Shown here: positions 16,292-23,310 of the stretch, piece by piece
Layout: the number at the start of each line of letters is the position of its first letter
How positions within the stretch are numbered: the first letter of the stretch is position 1
From: Streptomyces sp. NBC_00271
Lineage (GTDB): Bacteria; Actinomycetota; Actinomycetes; Streptomycetales; Streptomycetaceae
NCBI RefSeq assembly: GCF_036178845.1
Contig: NZ_CP108070.1
Span: 8,308,001-8,372,000, forward strand
DNA: 64,000 nucleotides
Direction: 5' to 3'
The notes under the pieces: generated by a model
Database searches by the model: none
What the model saw: only the letters and a program-made list of their open reading frames with translations
What the model was told of the DNA's origin: nothing
Program-made: the position numbers and the translations under genes

Positions 16292-18358
16292 GTGCCGCAT
16301 CCATCCGCCACCCCGGCATCCGGAGAGCTGCCCGCCTTGTACGATCCGCCCGAGCTGCGCAAAGACCGATGGGACCAGGTCGGCCGCCGACTGCTCGCGA
16401 AAATGATCGGCGAGTTCGCCCACGAGGAGATCGTCAGACCGGAACCGGAGTCCGATCTGGGTTTGGGGTCGGAGCCGGGTCCGGGGCCGGAGCCGGGTTC
16501 GGAGGCTCGGCGGGGCGCGGAGGGAAAAGTCGCCCCCCTCCGCCGTGAGCACCATCCGGCGACCGGCCTCGATTCCTCCGCCGGAGCGACCTCACCACGC
16601 CCCACCTCCCCCCACCACGACACCCCGCACCACGACACCGCGCACCAGAACACCCCGCACGCGATCACCGGGCACGAGGACACCGGGCACACCGACACCC
16701 TCCGCCCCTACGCCCTGCGCCTCGACGCCGGCGGCAGCCTCTCCTTCCGCGCCCGCCGCGCCTCGTACGACAGCTGGCGCGTCGACCCCGCCTCACTCAC
16801 CCTCACCGAGGAGGGGGCGGAGCCGTGCCCTTTCACCGACCCGCTCGGCTTCCTCACCCGGGCCCGCGGCACGCTGGAGATCGACGGCGCGACGCTCGGC
16901 CACGTGGTCCGTGAACTGAGCACGACGCTCGCCGCGGACGCCCGCCTCCACCGCGACGCCCGTACGGCGGCCGAACTGGCCGACCTCGGCTACGCCGAAC
17001 TGGAGGGCCACCAGACCGGCCACCCCTGGATCGTGCTGAACAAGGGCCGCCTCGGCTTCTCCGCGACGGACGCCGCCGACTGGGCGCCGGAGGCCCGCAG
17101 AGCGACGCCGATTCCCTGGATCGCGGTGCACACCGCGCTCGCGACCTACCGAGGCGTCCCGAGCCTCCACTCCGCCGAACAGCTCTACGCGCGCGAACTC
17201 GCCCCCGCCACGAGGGAGTCCTTCGAGGGGGTACTACGCGCGCGGGGGCTCACTCCGGAGTCGTACCTCTATCTGCCCGTGCACCCCTGGCAGTGGGACG
17301 ACGTCGTGCTGCCGCTGTTCGCGCCCTCCGTAGCAGCGGGAGCGATCGTGCCGCTGCCCTCCGACGGCGACCTGCGGCTCCCGCAGCAGTCGATCCGTAC
17401 GTTCCTCAATGTCTCGCGCCCGGACCGGCACACGGTGAAACTGCCGCTGTCCGTGCTCAACACCCTGGTCTGGCGCGGCCTGCCGACGGAACGCACGCTC
17501 GCGGCACCCGCCGTCACCGCCTGGATGCACGCCCTGAGAGACGCCGACCCGTTTCTGCGGGACACCTGCGGGGTGATTCTGCTCGGCGAGGTCGCCTCGG
17601 TGACGGTGAACCACCCCGTGTACGACGCCCTCCCCGAAGTGCCCTATCAGTACAAGGAGTTGCTCGGCGCGATCTGGCGCGAGCCGGTCTCGCGCCATCT
17701 GGCGCCCGGTGAACGCGCGCGCACCCTGGCGGCGCTCCTGCACACCGACCCGGACGGCCGCGCCTTCACGGCGGAGCTCGTCGCCCGCTCGGGCCTCGCC
17801 CCCAATGTCTGGCTGCGCCGCCTCTTCGCCGCGCTCCTGCCGCCGCTGCTGCACTTCCTCTATCGGTACGGCACGGTGTTCAGCCCCCACGGAGAGAACG
17901 CGATCGTCGTCTACGACGACCATGACGTCCCCGTCCGCCTCGCGGTGAAGGACTTCGTGGACGACGTCAACGTGAGCGCGGATCCCCTGCCCGAGCACAC
18001 GACCATGCCGGACGACGTACGGAACGTACTGCTGACCGAGCCGCCGGCGTTCCTGACCCAGTTCATCCACTCCGGGCTCTTCGTGGGGGTCTTCCGCTAT
18101 CTCGCACCGCTTTGCGAGGAACAACTGGGCGTTCCGGAGGCCGAGTTCTGGGCGCTCGTCCGGGCGGAGATCGTCCGCCACCAGGCGCGCTTTCCCGAGC
18201 TCAAGGAGCGCTACGAGATGTTCGACCTGCTCACTCCGCGTATCGAGCGCCTGTGCCTCAACCGCAACCGACTGCACCTCGACGGCTACCGCGACCGTCC
18301 CGAGCGCCCGCACGCCGCGGTGCACGGCACGGTCCCGAACCCCCTCCATCGGCCTTGA
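16292..18358 (+). CDS. NIS siderophore synthetase, IucA/IucC family (second copy) with a His-rich insert
   Basis: The 688 aa protein carries the IucA/IucC landmarks: EGHQTGHPWIVLNKGRLGF, LPVHPWQWDDVVLP, SIRTFLNVSRPDRHTVKLPL and FSPHGENAIVVYDDHD. The usual HPxHPxxKxRxG motif appears as HPWIVLNKGRLG, keeping the Lys and Arg but not the second HP. Between about residues 48 and 140 there is a low-complexity insert, first Pro/Gly/Glu, then six 5-residue repeats of the type H-x-D/N-T-x. AAGGAG lies 6 nt before the GTG at 16292, and the gene follows the acyltransferase by 56 bp. It is the last gene of the siderophore operon. Confidence 0.92.
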   Translation: MPHPSATPASGELPALYDPPELRKDRWDQVGRRLLAKMIGEFAHEEIVRPEPESDLGLGSEPGPGPEPGSEARRGAEGKVAPLRREHHPATGLDSSAGATSPRPTSPHHDTPHHDTAHQNTPHAITGHEDTGHTDTLRPYALRLDAGGSLSFRARRASYDSWRVDPASLTLTEEGAEPCPFTDPLGFLTRARGTLEIDGATLGHVVRELSTTLAADARLHRDARTAAELADLGYAELEGHQTGHPWIVLNKGRLGFSATDAADWAPEARRATPIPWIAVHTALATYRGVPSLHSAEQLYARELAPATRESFEGVLRARGLTPESYLYLPVHPWQWDDVVLPLFAPSVAAGAIVPLPSDGDLRLPQQSIRTFLNVSRPDRHTVKLPLSVLNTLVWRGLPTERTLAAPAVTAWMHALRDADPFLRDTCGVILLGEVASVTVNHPVYDALPEVPYQYKELLGAIWREPVSRHLAPGERARTLAALLHTDPDGRAFTAELVARSGLAPNVWLRRLFAALLPPLLHFLYRYGTVFSPHGENAIVVYDDHDVPVRLAVKDFVDDVNVSADPLPEHTTMPDDVRNVLLTEPPAFLTQFIHSGLFVGVFRYLAPLCEEQLGVPEAEFWALVRAEIVRHQARFPELKERYEMFDLLTPRIERLCLNRNRLHLDGYRDRPERPHAAVHGTVPNPLHRP
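16613..16702. repeat. Six in-frame 15-bp repeats encoding H-x-D-T-x pentapeptides
   Basis: Six consecutive 15-bp units begin at 16613, each starting CAC and containing a central A(A/T)CACC or GACACC. They encode HHDTP, HHDTA, HQNTP, HAITG, HEDTG and HTDTL. Unit length is a multiple of three, so the frame of the synthetase is kept. Confidence 0.9.
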
Positions 18359-18452
18359 TCATCCGCCCCGTACTCGTTCTCGTCCTGATCGCGTCCGCAG
18401 GCCGGGCCTTGATCGCCCGATTGTCAGTGGCGCCCCGTAGGCTGGCAACGCT

Positions 18453-20456
18453 ATGACAGAGCCCTCACTCCCCGAACTCCTGCATGCTGCCGTCACTGCC
18501 GTCGGCGGCACGGAGCGCCCTGGCCAGGTGACCATGGCCGAAGCCGTCGCGGGTGCCATCGACGACAGCTCCCACCTGCTGGTCCAGGCGGGCACCGGCA
18601 CCGGAAAGTCGCTCGGCTACCTCGTGCCCGCGCTCGCCCACGGGGAGCGGGTCGTCGTGGCGACCGCCACCCTGGCGCTCCAGCGGCAGCTCGTGGAGCG
18701 CGATCTTCCGCGGACCGTCGACGCGCTGCACCCGCTGCTGCGCCGCCGCCCGGAGTTCGCGATGCTCAAGGGCCGGTCGAACTACCTGTGTCTGCATCGG
18801 CTGCACGAGGGCGTGCCGCAGGACGAGGAGGACGGCCTTTTCGACCAGTTCGAGGCGGCCGCGCCCACCAGCAAGCTGGGCCAGGACCTGCTGCGACTGC
18901 GGGACTGGTCGGACGAGACCGAGACCGGCGACCGCGACGACCTCACGCCCGGCGTCTCCGACCGCGCGTGGGCTCAGGTGTCCGTTTCGTCCCGCGAGTG
19001 CCTGGGCGCCACCAAATGCGCCTACGGAGCGGAGTGCTTCGCCGAGATGGCCCGCGAGCGCGCCAAGCTCGCCGAGGTCGTCGTCACCAATCACGCGCTG
19101 CTCGCGATCGACGCCATCGAGGGCGCGCCGGTCCTCCCGCAGCACGAGGTGCTGATCGTCGACGAGGCCCATGAGCTGGTCTCCCGGGTCACCGGTGTCG
19201 CGACCGGCGAGCTCACGCCAGGCCAGGTCAACCGCGCGGTGCGCCGCGCCGCGAAGCTCGTCAACGAGAAGGCGGCCGATCAGCTCCAGACCGCCGCCGA
19301 GGGCTTCGAGCGGCTGATGGAGCTGGCGCTTCCGGGCCGCCTGGAGGAGATCCCGGAGGATCTCGGATACGCGCTGATGGCACTGCGCGACGCCGCTCGT
19401 ACGGTGATCTCGGCGATCGGCTCCACCCGCGACAAGTCCGTCCAGGACGAGGATTCCGTCCGCAAGCAGGCTCTCGCCTCGGTGGAGTCGGTGCACGACG
19501 TGGCGGAGCGGATCACCAACGGCTCCGAGTGGGACGTCGTCTGGTACGAGCGACATGACCGCTTCGGCGCCTCGCTCCGCGTCGCCCCCATGTCCGTCTC
19601 CGGCCTCCTCAGGGAGAAGCTCTTCGCGGACCGTTCCGTCGTCCTGACGTCCGCCACCCTGAAGCTAGGCGGTGACTTCAACGGAGTGGGGGCGTCGCTG
19701 GGACTCGCCCCGGAGGGCACCGAGGGCGACGACCTCCCGCAGTGGAAGGGCGTGGATGTCGGCTCGCCCTTCGACTACCCCAAGCAGGGCATTCTGTACG
19801 TGGCCAAGCACCTGTCGCGCCCCGCGCGCGACGGCGACCGTGCGGACATGCTGGACGAGCTCACCGAGCTGATCCAGGCCGCGGGGGGTCGCACGTTGGG
19901 GTTGTTCTCCTCGATGCGGGCCGCCCAGCTCGCGGCGGAGGAGCTGCGCTCGCGCATCCCCGAGTACCCCATCCTGCTGCAGGGCGAGGAGACGCTCGGC
20001 GAGCTGATCAAGAACTTCGCGGCCGACCCCAAGACCTGCCTCTTCGGCACGCTCTCGCTCTGGCAGGGCGTCGACGTCCCCGGGGCCAGCTGCCAGCTCG
20101 TCGTCATGGACAAGATCCCCTTCCCGCGTCCCGACGACCCGCTGATGAGCGCCCGCCAGAAGGCCGTCGAGGAGAACGGCGGCAACGGCTTCATGGCCGT
20201 CGCCGCGACCCACGCGGCGCTGCTGATGGCCCAGGGCGCCGGCCGCCTCGTACGGGCCACGGGCGACCGGGGTGTGGTGGCCGTACTGGACCAGCGCCTT
20301 GCGACGGCGCGCTACGGCAGTTACCTCAAGGCGTCCCTCCCCGACTTCTGGTACACCACGGACCGTAACCAGGTACGCAGGTCGCTCACCGCGATCGACG
20401 CGACGGCCCGGAAGGCGGAGGAGACGGTGGAGGCGGGCGAGACGCAGGAGGCGTAG
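18453..20456 (+). CDS. DinG/XPD-family ATP-dependent DNA helicase
   Basis: This is a superfamily 2, 5'-3' helicase of the type that unwinds R-loops and damaged structures. The 667 aa product has Walker A AGTGTGKS (about 46-53), the DEAH box in LIVDEAHELV (237-240), motif III SATLKLGG and the C-terminal GTLSLWQGVDVPG and QGAGRLVR motifs. Four cysteines at about 113, 183, 189 and 195 (CLGATKCAYGAEC) are placed as expected for the 4Fe-4S domain of DinG/XPD. The start is ATG at 18453, close to a possible leaderless or short-leader promoter. It converges on lexA, with a 0.8-kb repeat-filled gap between them. Confidence 0.94.
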   Translation: MTEPSLPELLHAAVTAVGGTERPGQVTMAEAVAGAIDDSSHLLVQAGTGTGKSLGYLVPALAHGERVVVATATLALQRQLVERDLPRTVDALHPLLRRRPEFAMLKGRSNYLCLHRLHEGVPQDEEDGLFDQFEAAAPTSKLGQDLLRLRDWSDETETGDRDDLTPGVSDRAWAQVSVSSRECLGATKCAYGAECFAEMARERAKLAEVVVTNHALLAIDAIEGAPVLPQHEVLIVDEAHELVSRVTGVATGELTPGQVNRAVRRAAKLVNEKAADQLQTAAEGFERLMELALPGRLEEIPEDLGYALMALRDAARTVISAIGSTRDKSVQDEDSVRKQALASVESVHDVAERITNGSEWDVVWYERHDRFGASLRVAPMSVSGLLREKLFADRSVVLTSATLKLGGDFNGVGASLGLAPEGTEGDDLPQWKGVDVGSPFDYPKQGILYVAKHLSRPARDGDRADMLDELTELIQAAGGRTLGLFSSMRAAQLAAEELRSRIPEYPILLQGEETLGELIKNFAADPKTCLFGTLSLWQGVDVPGASCQLVVMDKIPFPRPDDPLMSARQKAVEENGGNGFMAVAATHAALLMAQGAGRLVRATGDRGVVAVLDQRLATARYGSYLKASLPDFWYTTDRNQVRRSLTAIDATARKAEETVEAGETQEA

Positions 20457-20680
20457 GTCTTCCCCGCGGCAGGCTGAGGGAACCCGCGCACCTGGCCCGA
20501 GGCGGGCCTGCCCGGGTGCCCCTACGGGCGGAGTTGCTCCGCCTCGGATGCCCTTCCGGCCAAACAACACCACCCACACGGCCCCCGCGTACCACCCGCC
20601 CTGTGGACACCCCCAGGTGCCGTGCGCGCTCTCAGGCCCGGGATCTCCGTCCCGGGCCCACCACGGATCCTCCCGCCACC

Positions 20681-21077
20681 CGAGCATCCCGCGCGGCACC
20701 CGCGTATGCCGCCCGGTGCCCGCGTATGTCGCTCATGCCTGCGGATGTCGCGCCATGCACGCGTATGCCGCTTGGGCCTGGCGTATGTCGTCCGGCGTCC
20801 GCGTATGCCGCCCGGCGCCGCGCACGTCGTCCGGCGTCTAGGCATATCGCTCGGCGTCCACGCACGTCGTCCGACGCCGCGCACGTCGTCCAGAGCCTCG
20901 CATGTCGCCCGGGGCCTGCGCATGGCGCTGGGCGCCCGGCATGGTCGTCCGGCCCCGTGCATGGCGTCCGGCGTCTACGCATATCGCTCGGCGCCCGCGC
21001 ACGTTGTCCGGCACCCGGCATGTCGCCCGACGCGCGCGCGTGTCGCCCTGGGCCTGCGCATATCGCTCGGTGCCTGT
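20681..21077. repeat. Tandem array of about twenty 20-bp units between the DinG-like gene and lexA
   Basis: From 20681 to 21077 the sequence resolves into about 20 adjacent units of 20 bp (three are 19 or 21). Examples are GCGTATGTCGTCCGGCGTCC at 20781, GCATGTCGCCCGGGGCCTGC at 20900 and GCATATCGCTCGGTGCCTGT at 21058. The shared core is GC-(A/G)(T/C)-(A/G)TG-TCG-(C/T)CCGG-CG. Units differ from one another at several positions, so the array is old or diverged. The period is not a multiple of three and no frame has a coherent product, so it is non-coding. The rest of the 20457-21279 gap holds a lexA terminator and nothing else that I recognise. Confidence 0.9.
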
Positions 21078-21204
21078 GGACGATCCTTCTGCCCCCCGCG
21101 AGCAGGAGCCCCTCAGGGGTGCGTCTCGTCGGGGCGGGCGGGGCATCTCTGGATGCCGCGCCCGCCGCCAACTCCCGCGCCCGACCCCCGGAGGGCAACG
21201 CACG

Positions 21205-21239
21205 GGGCCCCGGAACCGGCGCAGGTGGTCCCGGGGCCC
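21205..21239 (-). terminator. Hairpin terminator of lexA
   Basis: Arms 21205-21217 (GGGCCCCGGAACC) and 21227-21239 (GGTCCCGGGGCCC) pair with one mismatch around a 9-nt loop. It lies about 40 bp beyond the lexA stop on the minus strand and separates lexA from the repeat array. Confidence 0.7.
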
Positions 21240-21279
21240 GGTCAAGGGCGGGGCGGGGTGTCCCGCCCGGCGTGTGCCG

Positions 21280-22056
21280 TCACACGCGCCGCAGCACCGC
21301 CACCACCTTGCCCAGGATGGTCGCCTCGTCGCCGGGAATCGGCTGGTACGCGGCGTTGTGCGGGAGGAGCCACACATGGCCGTCCTCGCGCTTGAACCGC
21401 TTCACCGTGGCCTCGCCGTCCAGCATCGCGGCCACGATGTCGCCGTTCTCCGCGACCGGCTGGCGTCGGACCGTCACCCAGTCCCCGTCGCAGATGGCGG
21501 CCTCGATCATCGAGTCACCCACGACCTTCAGGACGAACAGCTCGCCGTCACCGACCAACTGCCGGGGGAGGGGGAAGACATCCTCCACCGACTCCTCGGC
21601 CAGGATCGGGCCACCGGCGGCGATACGGCCGACGAGCGGCACGTACGACGCGGCCGGCTTGCCCGCCGTGTCGGTGGGCTGTGCCGAGGACTGGTCGGAG
21701 CCCCGGACCTCGTACGCTCGCGGCCGGTGCGGATCGCGGCGCAGGAAGCCCTTGCGCTCCAGTGCCATCAGCTGGTGGGCGACCGACGAGGTGCTGGAAA
21801 GGCCGACCGCCTGTCCGATCTCCCGCATCGACGGCGGGTAGCCGCGCCGCTGCACGGAGTCCCGGATGACCTCGATCACCCGGCGCTGCCTGTCGGTGAG
21901 TCCCGAGCTGTCGGCGCGGATGCCTGGAGGTCGCCCTGGCAGGGAGCGCTTGGGCCCCTCATGATTCGTGGCTTCGTTCATCGCATGCACCGGCTCGAGT
22001 CGGCCCTGGGAGCGGTCCTGGGCAGTGATGGTGGCACTGTCTGCGGTGGTGGTCAC
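21280..22056 (-). CDS. lexA: SOS repressor LexA
   Basis: LexA represses DNA-damage genes and self-cleaves when RecA filaments form. In the 258 aa product the winged-helix domain is at about 53-108 ([20 protein letters not shown]). The cleavage site Ala147-Gly148 lies in GRIAAGGP, and the catalytic pair is Ser182 (GDSMIE) and Lys219 (ATVKRF). The first 50 residues are a Streptomyces-type extension. The GTG at 22056 has GAGAGGGG 5 nt upstream. A LexA box lies 60-75 bp upstream, implying autorepression. It is divergent from nrdR-nrdJ and convergent with the DinG-like helicase gene. Confidence 0.96.
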   Translation of the reverse strand: MTTTADSATITAQDRSQGRLEPVHAMNEATNHEGPKRSLPGRPPGIRADSSGLTDRQRRVIEVIRDSVQRRGYPPSMREIGQAVGLSSTSSVAHQLMALERKGFLRRDPHRPRAYEVRGSDQSSAQPTDTAGKPAASYVPLVGRIAAGGPILAEESVEDVFPLPRQLVGDGELFVLKVVGDSMIEAAICDGDWVTVRRQPVAENGDIVAAMLDGEATVKRFKREDGHVWLLPHNAAYQPIPGDEATILGKVVAVLRRV

Positions 22057-22116
22057 GTCGGCCCCTCTCGATGGTCTCCCTGCTGGACAACGGTAGTTGC
22101 TTTCGAAAGGTTGCGC

Positions 22117-22130
22117 CAAACACACGTTCG
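22117..22130 (-). promoter_or_regulatory. LexA (SOS) box of lexA
   Basis: On the minus strand the site reads CGAACGTGTGTTTG, matching the actinobacterial SOS box CGAACNNNNGTTYG with one deviation (GTTTG for GTTCG). It is placed about 60 bp upstream of the lexA start, as expected for autoregulation. Confidence 0.8.
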
Positions 22131-22420
22131 AGTGAAAAATCGCGGATTGTCTGTCGTGATCATGTGTCTGGGTGTATAGCCAACGCTGCATCCGGCGGAC
22201 AAAAGGGCTCATTGCTGTACTCTTCACCGCCGGGGCGATGACCGTGCCGACAGATGTGGGCCGCAGCCCAGTCTGCCATCCGGCACCCCGTAAGTCGGGT
22301 ACCGGCCCCCTTCCGCGCGCTGACCACGGTATCTCCGTGTGTCCGGGATCGGTATGGCCGTGCGGCACATGCCATTACGTGCGCGACACGCGTGTCCTGG
22401 GTGAATTTTCGGGTCGATCC

Positions 22421-22433
22421 CCACATCTAGTGG
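22421..22433 (+). promoter_or_regulatory. Candidate NrdR box upstream of nrdR-nrdJ
   Basis: CCACATCTAGTGG is an inverted repeat (CCAC/GTGG around ATCTA) and resembles the core of NrdR boxes (ACA-C-A-T-T-GTGT type). It lies about 140 bp upstream of nrdR. NrdR normally binds a pair of boxes; I could not find a clear second one, so the call is tentative. Confidence 0.45.
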
Positions 22434-22573
22434 TTGGATTGCTGCAGCAGCCCAGAAGTTGTGGTCCCCCGGGTCTTCGAGCCTCCGGTCATCGCCTATG
22501 CTTGGGGCTGCTTCGAGGGGCCCGAGAGGTCCCGCGAGGTCTATGAGTCGTGCTGTGAAGGAGGGTTGGAGCC

Positions 22574-23158
22574 ATGCACTGCCCCTTCTGCAGGCACCCC
22601 GACAGCCGTGTCGTCGACAGCCGTACGACCGATGACGGCACGTCGATCCGCAGGCGCCGCCAGTGCCCCGACTGCTCCCGTCGTTTCACGACGGTGGAGA
22701 CGTGCTCGCTGATGGTGGTCAAGCGGTCCGGCGTCACCGAACCCTTCAGTCGTACCAAGGTCATCAACGGCGTGCGCAAGGCGTGCCAGGGGCGGCCGGT
22801 CACCGAGGACGCGCTCGCCCAGCTCGGCCAGCGGGTCGAGGAGGCGGTGCGGGCCACCGGGAGCGCCGAGCTGACCACCCACGACGTGGGTCTGGCCATA
22901 CTCGGCCCGTTGCAGGAACTCGACCTCGTCGCCTATCTGCGCTTCGCGTCCGTGTACCGGGCGTTCGACTCGCTCGAGGACTTCGAGGCCGCCATCGTGG
23001 AACTCAGGGAAGAGACGAAGCAGCGCCCCGCCGCGGACGAGGATGACGCGGGCGTGGCGGATGCGGGCGTGGCAGCCGCGAACGCGGGGCGCCCGGAAAG
23101 CGACCGCGGGTCCGGAGGGACCGTCCAGGTCCCCGTACCCGCCAACGCCGCCGACTGA
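22574..23158 (+). CDS. nrdR: Transcriptional repressor NrdR
   Basis: NrdR represses ribonucleotide reductase genes when ATP or dATP is bound. The 194 aa product has the zinc ribbon (Cys3, Cys6, Cys31, Cys34) and an ATP-cone domain ([39 protein letters not shown]). It is longer than the usual 150-170 aa because of an acidic, Ala/Gly-rich C-terminal tail. The start is ATG at 22574 with GAAGGAGGG shortly upstream. It is the first gene of the nrdRJ operon and so regulates its own transcript. Confidence 0.95.
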   Translation: MHCPFCRHPDSRVVDSRTTDDGTSIRRRRQCPDCSRRFTTVETCSLMVVKRSGVTEPFSRTKVINGVRKACQGRPVTEDALAQLGQRVEEAVRATGSAELTTHDVGLAILGPLQELDLVAYLRFASVYRAFDSLEDFEAAIVELREETKQRPAADEDDAGVADAGVAAANAGRPESDRGSGGTVQVPVPANAAD

Positions 23159-23310
23159 CGGAAGGGCCGACTCGGATCGGCCCCCCATCGGTGGCGACCA
23201 AAGACCTGTTGCGGGCGGCCGCGTAGCGGCGCCCGCAGCACCAGACACACACCTTGCCATGGGAAGAACGTGGCACTTCAGGGCGTTTTAGCCCGATACA
23301 GGGAGGCGGC

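Larger units (their letters stand above)
22057..22573. other. Divergent control region between lexA and nrdR-nrdJ
   Basis: This 517-bp gap has no convincing gene. It carries the LexA box (22117-22130), a 10-bp palindrome CTTTCGAAAG (22100-22109), a 12-bp palindrome GACACGCGTGTC (22385-22396) and a candidate NrdR site (22421-22433). It is less G+C-rich in places than the surroundings, as expected for promoters of both operons. Confidence 0.6.

Noticed and set aside
11726..18358. Ectoine or desferrioxamine biosynthesis for the aminotransferase/IucA-IucC operon
   Set aside because: No ectA or ectC next to the aminotransferase gene, and no lysine decarboxylase/monooxygenase pair as in the desferrioxamine locus.
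20681..21077. CRISPR array in the dinG-lexA gap
   Set aside because: Units are directly adjacent without unique spacers, are diverged, and no cas gene is nearby.
20522..21395. Overlapping open frames through the 20-bp array, some with repeated RRTTC or RHTRA-type peptides
   Set aside because: The repeats are a consequence of the DNA array; the 20-bp period shifts frame each unit, and there is no ribosome binding site or recognisable domain.
22434..23310. B12 riboswitch before nrdJ
   Set aside because: The region upstream of nrdJ is the nrdR gene plus a short gap, with no B12-box-like sequence or long structured leader.
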